Below are positions 51,800-60,584 of a DNA stretch of 64,000 nucleotides, piece after piece. Numbering within the stretch: the first letter of the stretch is position 1; each line of letters opens with the position of its first letter. The notes beneath the pieces are model-generated. The model was not told where the DNA came from. It worked only from the letters and a program-made list of their open reading frames with translations, and searched no databases. The position numbers were made by a program, and so were the translations under genes. Source of the stretch: Niveispirillum lacus (lineage in GTDB: Bacteria > Pseudomonadota > Alphaproteobacteria > Azospirillales > Azospirillaceae); NCBI RefSeq assembly GCF_002251795.1, contig NZ_NOXU01000032.1, forward strand, positions 434,001 to 498,000. Reading direction: 5' to 3'.

Positions 51800-53857
51800 T
51801 CAGGCGGTGGCGAGCGGGCGGATCAGGATCAGCCCGTAATCGTCAACCTCCGCCCCATGGTCGGGCAGCAGCACGGTGGTGCTGTCCATTTCACAAATGA
51901 TGGCAGGACCGGTGATAAAGTCACCGGCCTTCAGCTTGGCCCGGTCGTAAATGACCGCCGGATGCTCCTTGCCATCAGCCCAGAGGACATGGTCGCGCAC
52001 CTTGGCAGCCGCCGGGTTGCCATCGCCGCGCGGCAGCCTTTCCAGACGGATGGCTGAGGCCTTGCCCAGCGCCGTGGCACGGACCGTCACCAGCTCCCGG
52101 TCGCTGTCCAGGCAGAAGGTAAACAAGCGCTCGTGCTCCTTGTCAAAGGATGCTGCCAACGCTTCCAGCCCGCCTTCCGCAAACCCGTCGAGCGCCACGG
52201 GTAACGACACTTCGAACGCCTGCCCCGAATATCGCACCCCGGCCTCAAACGTGATTTCCTGATCCGCTTCCGCCACCCCCTCGGCCAGCAGTTCGCGGGC
52301 CACCGCGGCACGCAGGTCGGCCAGCAGCGCCGCAACATTGGCATTGCTCACTTCGGCAAAAATCTTGCCCACCGACTTGGCGCGTTCGGCGCGCAGGCGG
52401 GTGGTGGCATCGCCAAAGGCGCACAGCACGCCGGGACTGGGCGGCACAATGACCGGCCAGCTACCCAGCAGCTTGCCCAGGGCATTGGCATGCAGCGGCC
52501 CCGCCCCACCGAAGGCCACCAGCGCGAAATCGCGCGGGTCATACCCCTGCTGAACCGAGATCAGGCGCAGGGCCCCCATCATCGTCTCATTGGCGATCGA
52601 ATAGATGCCGTTGGCGGCCGCCGCCAGATCAATGCCCAGCGTGTCGGCGATGTTCTGCACCGACGCCGACGCCGCGGGCCGGTCCAACCGCATGGTGCCG
52701 CCCAATAACTCTTCGGGCAGGTAACCCAGCACGACATTGGCGTCGGTCACGGTCGGCTTATCCCCGCCGCGGGAATAGCAGACGGGGCCGGGCACGGCCC
52801 CGGCCGACGCCGGGCCCACGCGCAGCGCCTTGGTGAGGTCCGGCACAAAGGCGATGGAGCCGCCGCCGGCCCCGACCGTGCGGATATCCAGCGATGTGGC
52901 ACGCACCTTCAGATCACCGCATTCGGTTTCGCGCGCCAGACGCGGCTGACCATTTTCGATCAACGCCACGTCGGTCGACGTGCCGCCGACATCGACAGTC
53001 AGCAGATTCTTGAAGCCCGACTTGCCGCACACCCACAGCGCCCCGGCCACACCGCCGGCCGGTCCGCTCATCAGCAGATTAACGGGATGATCCTGGGCCT
53101 TTTCAAAGCTCATCAGACCGGCGTCGGAGCGCAGCAGGTTCATCTGCCCGTTCATGCCGGCCTTGTTCAGTTCGGCCTTCAGGTTGCGCACATAATTGGC
53201 CACACGCGGGCGGACATAGGAATTGGCAACGGTCGTCAGGGCGCGTTCATATTCCTGCATCTCCGGCAGCACCTCGGACGACAGCGACACGGGCAGATCG
53301 GGGAAGACCTCCCGCGCGATCTGGCCGGCCCGCACCTCATGCGCGTCATTGCGATAGGCATTGATGAAGGCGATGGTCAGGGCCTCGATCCCCTCCCCCT
53401 TCAGCTTTTCCAGGGCGACGCGCAGGGCAGCCTCGTCCAGGGGCGTGACGATCGACCCGTCCGCCCCGATACGCTCCGGCACTTCTACGGTGCATTCCAG
53501 GGGGGCCGTCAGCGGCGGCTTGTTCCAGACGATCCAGCCGGCCAGGCCGCCCGGCACGAAGCTGCGCGCAATGTGCAGCACCTGGCGGTAACCGTCTGTC
53601 GTCACCAGCCCCACCCGCGCCCCGGTGCTGGTCAGCACGGTATTGGTGGCGACCGTGGTGCCATGCATGAAAAGCTGCACATCCTTCGGATCAATGCCCG
53701 CCTTGGCGCAGATTTTCAGGGTGCCGGTAACAACAGCCACCGACGGGTCGTGCGGGGTGGACGGCACCTTGTCGCGAAAGGTTTCCCCCGTCTCATCCTC
53801 GATCAGCAGCAGGTCCGTGAAGGTTCCCCCCACGTCCACGCCGAGCCTGTAAGCCAT
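51800..53857 (-). CDS. Hydantoinase A/oxoprolinase family protein (HyuA-like)
   Basis: 685 residues. ASKHA-type ATP-binding motif RLGVDVGGTFTDLLLIED at the N-terminus, a second phosphate segment LLTVDVGGTSTDVALIENGQ, and RTVGAGGGSIAFVPD with the adjacent Gly-rich loop. Normal family length. AGGAG precedes the ATG. It forms one operon with the HMG-CoA-lyase-like gene upstream (60-base gap) and HyuB downstream. N-methylhydantoinase-type activity is a reasonable guess given the isochorismatase-fold amidase in the same regulon. Confidence 0.94.
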   Translation of the reverse strand: MAYRLGVDVGGTFTDLLLIEDETGETFRDKVPSTPHDPSVAVVTGTLKICAKAGIDPKDVQLFMHGTTVATNTVLTSTGARVGLVTTDGYRQVLHIARSFVPGGLAGWIVWNKPPLTAPLECTVEVPERIGADGSIVTPLDEAALRVALEKLKGEGIEALTIAFINAYRNDAHEVRAGQIAREVFPDLPVSLSSEVLPEMQEYERALTTVANSYVRPRVANYVRNLKAELNKAGMNGQMNLLRSDAGLMSFEKAQDHPVNLLMSGPAGGVAGALWVCGKSGFKNLLTVDVGGTSTDVALIENGQPRLARETECGDLKVRATSLDIRTVGAGGGSIAFVPDLTKALRVGPASAGAVPGPVCYSRGGDKPTVTDANVVLGYLPEELLGGTMRLDRPAASASVQNIADTLGIDLAAAANGIYSIANETMMGALRLISVQQGYDPRDFALVAFGGAGPLHANALGKLLGSWPVIVPPSPGVLCAFGDATTRLRAERAKSVGKIFAEVSNANVAALLADLRAAVARELLAEGVAEADQEITFEAGVRYSGQAFEVSLPVALDGFAEGGLEALAASFDKEHERLFTFCLDSDRELVTVRATALGKASAIRLERLPRGDGNPAAAKVRDHVLWADGKEHPAVIYDRAKLKAGDFITGPAIICEMDSTTVLLPDHGAEVDDYGLILIRPLATA

Positions 53858-53917
53858 TCTAAAACTCCTGTTCCCGAATGTTTTTCTGCTTTCGATGCGG
53901 CGTGGCTTGTCCCGCCG

Positions 53918-54832
53918 CTATTCCGCTGCTTGCGCTGGTGCCGGGAACATGCCTGCCCGCCCCAGCATCGCCGGATTCCGGCGTCCGATGATCCCTTCCA
54001 ACCAACGGGCAGCCTCTATGGCCGCCGCAAGGTCGATACCGGAGGCGATCTTCATACGGTTCAGCATGTAGACCAGATCCTCGGTCGGGATGTTGCCCGT
54101 GGCCGCCGGCGCAAAGGGGCAGCCGCCGATGCCCCCCAGCGAACTGTCCAGGACAGCAACGCCGACAGTCGTCGCCGCATAGGCATTGGCGATGCCGGTA
54201 TTGCGGGTGTTATGAAAATGGGCGCGCAGACGAATGCCGGGAAGGGCTTCGGCTACGGCCTGAAACCGTTCCACCACATCGGCAGGACTGGCCACACCGA
54301 TCGTATCGGCCAGGGCAATCTCATCCACACCATGGTCGGCGGCACGCTTGGCCACTTCCACCACCCGCGCTACCGCAACCTCCCCCTCAAAAGGGCAACC
54401 GAAAGACGCGCCGATGGTCACGCTGGTCGGAATCTTGGCCGCACGGGCGGCGGCCGCCACTTCCGCCCAACCGGTCAGCGTTTCCATCGTCGGGGCACCA
54501 TTATTGCGCTGGCTGAAGGTGTCGGACGCCACCAGCACATAGTTCACTTCGGTCACACCAGCGGCCAATGCCCGATCGAAACCACGGCCATTCATGGCCA
54601 GACCGATATAGGAGACGCCGTTGTCGCGGGGCAATGCTGCCAACACCGCTTCGGCATCCGCCATCTGTGGCACACGCTTGGGATTGACGAAACTGGTCAC
54701 CTCAATCCGCTTTGCCCCGGCCGCGATGGCGCGGTTGATCAATTCCACCTTCTGTTCGGTGCTGACGGGCGTGGCCTCGTTCTGCAAGCCGTCGCGAGGG
54801 CTGACCTCGACGATTTCCACCTGGGAAGGCAT
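53918..54832 (-). CDS. HMG-CoA lyase-family protein
   Basis: 304 residues from the ATG at 54832. DRE-TIM features: EIVEVSPRDGLQNEATPVS, IRLRAHFHNTRNTGIANAYAA with the His-X-His metal pair, and GGIGGCPFAPAATGN with the catalytic Cys. Diverged from the paralogue at 33733 but the same family. It leads the Hyu operon, with a motif C palindrome 63 bases upstream. Confidence 0.92.
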   Translation of the reverse strand: MPSQVEIVEVSPRDGLQNEATPVSTEQKVELINRAIAAGAKRIEVTSFVNPKRVPQMADAEAVLAALPRDNGVSYIGLAMNGRGFDRALAAGVTEVNYVLVASDTFSQRNNGAPTMETLTGWAEVAAAARAAKIPTSVTIGASFGCPFEGEVAVARVVEVAKRAADHGVDEIALADTIGVASPADVVERFQAVAEALPGIRLRAHFHNTRNTGIANAYAATTVGVAVLDSSLGGIGGCPFAPAATGNIPTEDLVYMLNRMKIASGIDLAAAIEAARWLEGIIGRRNPAMLGRAGMFPAPAQAAE

Positions 54833-54894
54833 CCGCTTCTTCCTTGCTGCGGACAGGCAGGCCAATGGCCCGACATGCCCTAATCGCTGTCAAA

Positions 54895-54902
54895 TGTATA
54901 CA
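54895..54902. promoter_or_regulatory. Motif C operator, site 2
   Basis: Perfect TGTATACA palindrome in AAATGTATACAAC, in the 244-base divergent region upstream of the HMG-CoA-lyase-like gene at 54832. Confidence 0.65.
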
Positions 54903-55050
54903 ACCATGCCCGACACAGCCCTGACAAGAGGGTTTGAGCACCGGATTTTCTCCGCACCACCCCTTGCCATGGCGCCTTATTATGTGCATCCTTTAGCGGA
55001 ACTCCAGTCGGCAGGCCCTTCCCCGCCACCGACCGGGGCCGAAATTCCAA

Positions 55051-55060
55051 ATGTATACAT
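55051..55060. promoter_or_regulatory. Motif C operator, site 3
   Basis: Perfect 10-base palindrome ATGTATACAT, centred 22 bases upstream of the GTG start of the CoA-transferase at 55077. The position would block initiation if bound. Confidence 0.68.
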
Positions 55061-55076
55061 TGATTGGGAGACGACG

Positions 55077-56321
55077 GTGACGGACCAGGGCATCGACGCC
55101 AATGAAAGCACGGGTCAGGTGGCCAAGCGCCAAGGCCCCCTGACCGACCTGCGCGTGATCGAGATGGGGCAGCTTCTGGCCGGGCCCTTCTGCGGTCAGT
55201 TGCTGGCCGATTTCGGGGCGGAGGTGATCAAGCTGGAGCAGCCCGGCAGCGGTGACCCGATGCGCGAATGGGGTCGGGAAAAGCCGCATGGCAAGTCGCT
55301 GTGGTGGCCGGTCGTCGCCCGCAACAAAAAATCGGTGACCCTCAATCTGCGCGAAAAGGCAGCCCAACAGATCGTGCGTGATCTGGTGGCCAAGTCCGAC
55401 ATCCTGATTGAGAATTTCCGCCCCGGCACCATGGAACGCTGGGGCTTGGGTTATGATGTGCTGTCGCAGATCAATCCCAAACTGGTGATGGTGCGGGTCA
55501 CGGGTTTTGGCCAGACGGGGCCCTATGCGTCACAGGCCGGCTATGGCTCCATCGGGGAGGCTATGGGCGGCCTGCGTTATGTGGTGGGTGACCCGTCCAC
55601 GGCGCCCTCACGCATGGGCATTTCCATCGGCGACAGTCTGGCCGCCACCTATGCCGCGTTGGGCGCCCTGATGGCCGTCCATGCGCGTGAACGCACCGGC
55701 CGGGGGCAGGTCGTGGACAGCGCGATCTATGAGGCGGTGCTGGCCATGATGGAAAGTCTGGTCACCGAGTATGACCAGACCGGCTATGTGCGTGAACGCA
55801 CCGGCCCCATCCTGCCCAATGTGGCGCCCAGCAACGTCTATCCGACCAGCGACGGCCAGATGATCCTGATCGCCGCCAACCAGGACACAGTGTTCAAGCG
55901 TCTTGCCGACGCCATGGAACAGCCCGAACTGGCCAGCAATCCGCGCTATGCTACCCATTCGGCGCGCGGTGCCGTGCAGCAGGAACTGGACGATCTGATT
56001 TCCCACTGGACCCGCACGGTGGAAGCCGGGCCGCTTCTGGACCTGATGGAAAAACACGGTGTGCCGGCCGGGCGTATCTACCGTGCGCCGGAGATGATGC
56101 AGGACCCGCATTTCCAGGCCCGTCAGAACATCATCAAAGTAGCTCATCCGATCTTTGGCAAACTGGCCATGCAGAACGTGGCCCCGCGCCTGTCCGATAC
56201 GCCGGGCGGCGTGGTCCATCCTGGCCCCGAGCTGGGTGAACATACGGCTGAAGTGCTGGGCGGCATTCTGGGCCTGGACCAGGACCGTCTGTCAGCGTTG
56301 AAGGCGGCGGGGATCATCTGA
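55077..56321 (+). CDS. CaiB/BaiF family III CoA-transferase
   Basis: 414 residues from a GTG start chosen because GGGAG lies six bases upstream and the longer frame lacks a plausible start. LRVIEMGQLLAGPFCGQLLADFGAEVIKLEQPGSGDPMREWG, NKKSVTLNLREKAAQQIVRDLVAKSDILIENFRPGTMERWGLG and MVRVTGFGQTGPYASQAGYG are family III landmarks. It is followed two bases later by the isochorismatase-family gene, so the two are coupled, and it is divergent from the Hyu/HMGL operon. Confidence 0.94.
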   Translation: MTDQGIDANESTGQVAKRQGPLTDLRVIEMGQLLAGPFCGQLLADFGAEVIKLEQPGSGDPMREWGREKPHGKSLWWPVVARNKKSVTLNLREKAAQQIVRDLVAKSDILIENFRPGTMERWGLGYDVLSQINPKLVMVRVTGFGQTGPYASQAGYGSIGEAMGGLRYVVGDPSTAPSRMGISIGDSLAATYAALGALMAVHARERTGRGQVVDSAIYEAVLAMMESLVTEYDQTGYVRERTGPILPNVAPSNVYPTSDGQMILIAANQDTVFKRLADAMEQPELASNPRYATHSARGAVQQELDDLISHWTRTVEAGPLLDLMEKHGVPAGRIYRAPEMMQDPHFQARQNIIKVAHPIFGKLAMQNVAPRLSDTPGGVVHPGPELGEHTAEVLGGILGLDQDRLSALKAAGII

Positions 56322-56323
56322 AC

Positions 56324-56962
56324 ATGGCACAGGACCTGGATGCCGATTATGCGCAGGCGGGGTTCGGGCACCGGTTGGGCTGGGGCAAACGCCCGGCTCT
56401 GCTGATCATTGATTTCGTCAATGCCTACCTCGACCCTGCCTGCCCGCTTTATGCCGGCGTGGAGAACGTCCGCGATCAGGCGGCAACCTTGTTGTTGGCC
56501 GCCCGCGCCGCCGGCATCCCGGTCTTTCATACCAATGTCGCCTACACACCGGGCGGTGTGGATGGAGGGGTGTTTTTCCGTAAGGTGAAGGCCTTGTCCT
56601 GTTTTGAACGCGGTCTGCATCCGCATTGGGCCGCCTTTGCCGACGGGCTGGAACCGGCGGCCGGGGAGCCGGTGATCACCAAACAATATGCCAGCGCCTT
56701 TTTCGGCACATCACTGGCCTCCACCCTGGCGTCCAGTGGCATCGACACGCTGCTGATCGCCGGCCTGTCGACCTCTGGCTGTGTGCGGGCCTCGGCGCTG
56801 GATGCCTGCCAGCATGGTTTCATACCGCTGGTCGTGCAGGATGCAGTGGGGGACAGAGACCCACGGGTGCATAAGGCGAACCTGTTCGACCTGAACGCCA
56901 AATATGCCGATGTGGTGGGGCTGGAAGAGGTTGTCACCCATCTGGCGACCATCGTTCGGTAA
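56324..56962 (+). CDS. Isochorismatase-family cysteine hydrolase, paralogue of 39577
   Basis: 212 residues. Triad Asp30 (LLIIDFVNAY), Lys120 (VITKQYAS) and Cys153 (STSGCVRAS) as in the paralogue, from which it differs at about 30 positions concentrated near residues 48-66 and at the C-terminus. It begins two bases after the CoA-transferase stop. Sharing a regulon with HyuA/HyuB, it may act as the N-carbamoyl amino acid amidase of a hydantoin-type route, but the link to a CoA-transferase is unexplained. Confidence 0.92.
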   Translation: MAQDLDADYAQAGFGHRLGWGKRPALLIIDFVNAYLDPACPLYAGVENVRDQAATLLLAARAAGIPVFHTNVAYTPGGVDGGVFFRKVKALSCFERGLHPHWAAFADGLEPAAGEPVITKQYASAFFGTSLASTLASSGIDTLLIAGLSTSGCVRASALDACQHGFIPLVVQDAVGDRDPRVHKANLFDLNAKYADVVGLEEVVTHLATIVR

Positions 56963-56981
56963 GGTCAGCCCGCCCGCAGCC

Positions 56982-57950
56982 TCAGGGCGACAGAACGGCG
57001 CTACCGTCGGACTTCAGGGTCTGGCGGCACCAGTCCGCTGCCTCTGACAGCAGGGGTTCTACCGCCGGTGTCACCCCGGTCATATGGATGAAGGCGTGGA
57101 TCATCGACGGGCAATGGCGGTGTGTGACCGACACGCCGTCGGCCAAAAGCCGGTCTGCAAGGGCTTCACCTTCTTCGCCCAGCGGATCAAAACCGGCGGT
57201 CAGCAGCATAACGGGCGCGCAATGGCCCATAGGGCCCCGTTCCAGGAAATTGTAGCGGGCATCACCGCGGCCCACCGGGTCAGGCAGGGCCAGGGCCGTG
57301 AAAGTCTGCATTGACCGTTCCGTCAGCAGATAATCACGGCCCAGCCGTGCGCGGCCCGGAAACTGTCGCACGAAGGAGACGACCGGATAGAACATCAGGA
57401 TACCGGCGACGCGGGGACCGTCGGGGGGCGCATCCAATGCCGTCGCCAACGCCAGGTTGGCCCCGGCGGAATCCCCGGCGATGATCACCTGGTCCGGGGC
57501 CAGACCCCAGGTTGGGCCTTGCTGCCCGATCTGGGCCAAGATGGCTAAGGCATCATCATGGGCGGCCGGCAAGGGATGTTCCGGCGCCAGACGGTATGTG
57601 GCGGCCAATACCGGCATGCCCGACAGGGTGGCCAGACGGCGGCAGGCCATCTCGTGGCTGTCCAGCCCCCCCGCCACGAACCCGCCGCCATGGAAATAGA
57701 GGATGGCCGTGGCCGGCCCCTCTCCCCCGCCTGCCGACCGATAAAGCCGCCCTTCCAGCGGGCCGGTGGCCCCGGTCAGCGACACTGTCTGCACCGTCAG
57801 GGGTTCGCTGGGGGGTGGGGCTTCCATCCTGCGGCAATTTTCCGTCATGACGGCCCGGATCACGTCAACCGGCAGGTCAGCCATGTCCGGCTGCCCCAGG
57901 CCATTGATATGCGCCAGCATGCCGGCGATCGCCGGGTCAAGGTTGGTCAT
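56982..57950 (-). CDS. Alpha/beta hydrolase, hormone-sensitive-lipase-type esterase
   Basis: 322 residues, cytosolic. HGGG oxyanion motif at 87-90, nucleophile Ser161 in GDSAGAN, and the likely acid and His at Asp255 (AGFDPLGEEG) and His285 (SMIHAFIHM). All HSL-family elements are intact. It lies 12 bases after the alcohol dehydrogenase gene, last in an operon with a TonB receptor and two dehydrogenases, so it may release an alcohol from an imported ester that the dehydrogenases then oxidise. Confidence 0.94.
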   Translation of the reverse strand: MTNLDPAIAGMLAHINGLGQPDMADLPVDVIRAVMTENCRRMEAPPPSEPLTVQTVSLTGATGPLEGRLYRSAGGGEGPATAILYFHGGGFVAGGLDSHEMACRRLATLSGMPVLAATYRLAPEHPLPAAHDDALAILAQIGQQGPTWGLAPDQVIIAGDSAGANLALATALDAPPDGPRVAGILMFYPVVSFVRQFPGRARLGRDYLLTERSMQTFTALALPDPVGRGDARYNFLERGPMGHCAPVMLLTAGFDPLGEEGEALADRLLADGVSVTHRHCPSMIHAFIHMTGVTPAVEPLLSEAADWCRQTLKSDGSAVLSP

Positions 57951-57962
57951 GGTGTTCCCCTG

Positions 57963-59087
57963 TTACAAGGCCGGTATCGGCGTGCCGGGCATCAGGATGA
58001 TCGGCTTGATCACCTGTCCGCGTTCAGAGGCTTCCACAGCCTCATTGATCTCGGCCAGCGGATAGAACTGCACCAGCCGGTCAAAGGGCAGGCGGCCTTC
58101 GCGGTACAGATCCACCAGCCAGGGGATGAAGGTTTCGGGATCGGCATCCCCCTCCACCACCCCGCGCAGGCGACGCCCGCCGCTGAGCAGATGACCGCCA
58201 TCAACGGCGATGTCCTGCCCATGGGCGATGGCACCGACCACGGCGCATTCACCCATGGGGGCCAGCATCAGGATGCCGCTGCGGATGACATCGGCCCGTG
58301 CGGTCGTGTCGATGCTGTAATCGACGCCCACCCCCTGGGTCAGGGCCAGGATGGAAGCCACGGTATCGGTGCCAATGGGATCAATCACATCGGTGGCGCC
58401 CAGCGACAGGGCCATGTCGCGGCGGGCCGGCTGCGGGTCGATGGCAATAATGCGCCCGGCCCCCAGCATCCGGGCCGCCATGATGGCCGACAGGCCCACG
58501 GTACCAGCGCCCATAACCACCACGCTTTGCCCGGCCCGTATCTTCAGGGCATTGGTGACGGTGCCCACCCCCGTCATCACGCCGCAGGCCAGCGGCCCCA
58601 GCAGGGCCGTGGGCACATCGTCCGCCACCTTCACGACATTGCGTTCATGGGCCAGGGCATGGGTGGCAAAGCTGGACTGGCCGAAAATATTGCCATGGAT
58701 GGGTTCGCCATCCTTGGACAGGCCGCTGCTGCCATCCAGGCGGGACCCAAAGAAATTGCGGGGGAAAAACTCCCGGCAATAGGAGGGAGCGGAACCGGCA
58801 CAGGCCGGGCAGGTGCCGCAGGTATTGAAACTGATCACCACCGCATCGCCGGGCCGTACCTTGGCGACACCGGCGCCCACCGCCTCCACAATGCCGGCCC
58901 CTTCATGGCCCAGCACCACCGGCTGTGGCACCGGCAGCAGCCGGTCGCGCATCACCATGTCGGTATGGCAGATGCCGGTGGCCAGGATGCGGACCCGCAC
59001 CTCCCCCGGCAACGGATCTTCGATATCAAGCTGTTCCAGGATAAAGGGGCCGCCCGTCTCGCGGGTCACCGCCGCCGTGATCTTCAT
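57963..59087 (-). CDS. Zinc-dependent alcohol dehydrogenase (MDR family)
   Basis: 374 residues from the ATG at 59087 (AAGGG upstream); a GTG three codons earlier is less well placed. Catalytic zinc ligands Cys40 and His61 with the adjacent Glu62; structural zinc Cys90, Cys93, Cys96 and Cys104 (CGTCPACAGSAPSYC); Rossmann motif VVMGAGTVGLSA. It resembles aryl-alcohol or benzyl-alcohol dehydrogenases. It lies between the aldehyde dehydrogenase and the esterase genes, so an alcohol-to-aldehyde-to-acid sequence is likely. Confidence 0.94.
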   Translation of the reverse strand: MKITAAVTRETGGPFILEQLDIEDPLPGEVRVRILATGICHTDMVMRDRLLPVPQPVVLGHEGAGIVEAVGAGVAKVRPGDAVVISFNTCGTCPACAGSAPSYCREFFPRNFFGSRLDGSSGLSKDGEPIHGNIFGQSSFATHALAHERNVVKVADDVPTALLGPLACGVMTGVGTVTNALKIRAGQSVVVMGAGTVGLSAIMAARMLGAGRIIAIDPQPARRDMALSLGATDVIDPIGTDTVASILALTQGVGVDYSIDTTARADVIRSGILMLAPMGECAVVGAIAHGQDIAVDGGHLLSGGRRLRGVVEGDADPETFIPWLVDLYREGRLPFDRLVQFYPLAEINEAVEASERGQVIKPIILMPGTPIPAL

Positions 59088-59101
59088 GATGGGCACCCTT
59101 T

Positions 59102-60568
59102 TCAGAATGGATAGGCGGGCGGGCGGGTCTTCACCGTGGACCAGCGCCAGGTGGAGAATTCATCCCAATTGGCGGGGCCACTGATGCGGCCGCCATTGCC
59201 GGACTGGCCGAAGCCGCCGAACGGGGCCGCAGGGTCGGCCAGCACTGTCTGGTCATTCACATGCAGATGCCCGACCCGGATTTGTGCGGCCACCGCCCTG
59301 GCCCGTGTCAGGTCGGTACCGATAACGGCACCGGCCAGACCATAGGCGGTGGCATTGGCCAGCCGCACCGCCTCTGTATCGTCCTGGAAGGTCGTGATCA
59401 CCGCGACGGGGCCGAACAGTTCCTCATTAAAGGCCGGCATGCCGGGGCGCACATCGGCCAGGACGGTGGGTGCATAGAAACGCTCATTGATGCGCCCGCC
59501 GGCCAGCAGCCTTGCCCCCGCCTTGACACTGTCCTGCACAATCGTATCGAGGCGCTGTACCTGCTGCGGCGTGATCAGGGGGCCCAGCGCCACGTCGGGG
59601 TTCAGGTGCGGGTCGCCCACGGGCAGCCGTTTGGCCCTTTCCACCAGCCGGTCTGTCACCGCGTCTGCGATCTTCTGCTGCAACAGGATGCGGCCCGTGG
59701 CCATGCAGATCTGGCCCTGATGCAGCCACGCACCCCAGGCGGCATTAGCGGCGGCCAGGTCGGGATCGGCATCGTCCAGCACGATCAGCGGGTTCTTGCC
59801 GCCCAGTTCCAACTGCACCTTCTTCAGGTTCTCCCCACACAGCGCGCCCACGCGTCGCCCTGCACGGGGAGAGCCGGTGAAGGACACCATGGCGATGGCC
59901 GGATTGGTGCACAGTTCCTCCCCCGCCTCAGCATGGCCGGGCAGGACATGCAGCAGGCCGGGCGGCAACCCTGCGGCTTCAAACAGTTTGGCGATGATCA
60001 GGCCGCCCGACACGGGTGTGCGCGGATCGGGCTTCAGCAGGACCGCATTGCCGGCGGCTAGCGCCGGGGCCACGGCCCGCAGCGACAGGACCAAGGGGAA
60101 ATTGAAGGGCGAGATCACGCCAACAACGCCCAGCGGCACCCGCTCGGCCAGACTGTCCGTGCCGGGATCGGCGGGCAGGACATGGCCGCGCGGTTCCAGG
60201 GCCTGGGCCGCCGCATGCTCGATAAACCCGACGGCATGGTCGGGTTCCAACCGCGCCTTGGCCTGGATTGAGCCACCTTCGCGCACCAACCAGCCCGCCA
60301 CCTCGTCTTGGTGCTGACGCAGAAGGTCGGCGGCCCGGCGCAGGATGGTGGCCCGTGCGCCGGGATGCAGTGCGGCCCAGGCGGGCTGCGCCAAGGCCGC
60401 CCGCTCCGCCGCCGCCGCCACCTGTGCGGCACCGGCCAGACCGACGCTGACCAGAATCTGGCCTGTGGCCGGTTCCAACACGGTCAAGGGCCCGGCGCCG
60501 GGGCGCCAACCGCTGCTGTAGAGCAGGCCCTGCCAGTCCTGTCCCATCAGGGATGTCTTCTCCGCCAT
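59102..60568 (-). CDS. NAD(P)-dependent aldehyde dehydrogenase, benzaldehyde type
   Basis: 488 residues from the ATG at 60568, chosen because GGGGGG lies eight bases upstream; ATGs at 60574 and 60598 are also in frame. VGVISPFNFPLVLSLRAVAPALAAGN, KKVQLELGGKNPLIVLDDA with the base Glu, and HQGQICMATGRILLQQ with the nucleophilic Cys. The overall type is like benzaldehyde/vanillin dehydrogenases. It starts 16 bases after the TonB receptor stop and precedes the alcohol dehydrogenase by 14 bases. Confidence 0.93.
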   Translation of the reverse strand: MAEKTSLMGQDWQGLLYSSGWRPGAGPLTVLEPATGQILVSVGLAGAAQVAAAAERAALAQPAWAALHPGARATILRRAADLLRQHQDEVAGWLVREGGSIQAKARLEPDHAVGFIEHAAAQALEPRGHVLPADPGTDSLAERVPLGVVGVISPFNFPLVLSLRAVAPALAAGNAVLLKPDPRTPVSGGLIIAKLFEAAGLPPGLLHVLPGHAEAGEELCTNPAIAMVSFTGSPRAGRRVGALCGENLKKVQLELGGKNPLIVLDDADPDLAAANAAWGAWLHQGQICMATGRILLQQKIADAVTDRLVERAKRLPVGDPHLNPDVALGPLITPQQVQRLDTIVQDSVKAGARLLAGGRINERFYAPTVLADVRPGMPAFNEELFGPVAVITTFQDDTEAVRLANATAYGLAGAVIGTDLTRARAVAAQIRVGHLHVNDQTVLADPAAPFGGFGQSGNGGRISGPANWDEFSTWRWSTVKTRPPAYPF

Positions 60569-60584
60569 CGTCATGTCCCCCCGA

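Noticed and set aside
54621-55076. Long N-terminal extension of the CoA-transferase at 55077
   Set aside because: The in-frame extension overlaps the divergent HMGL gene, contains the motif C sites and encodes low-complexity sequence; the GTG at 55077 has a good ribosome site.
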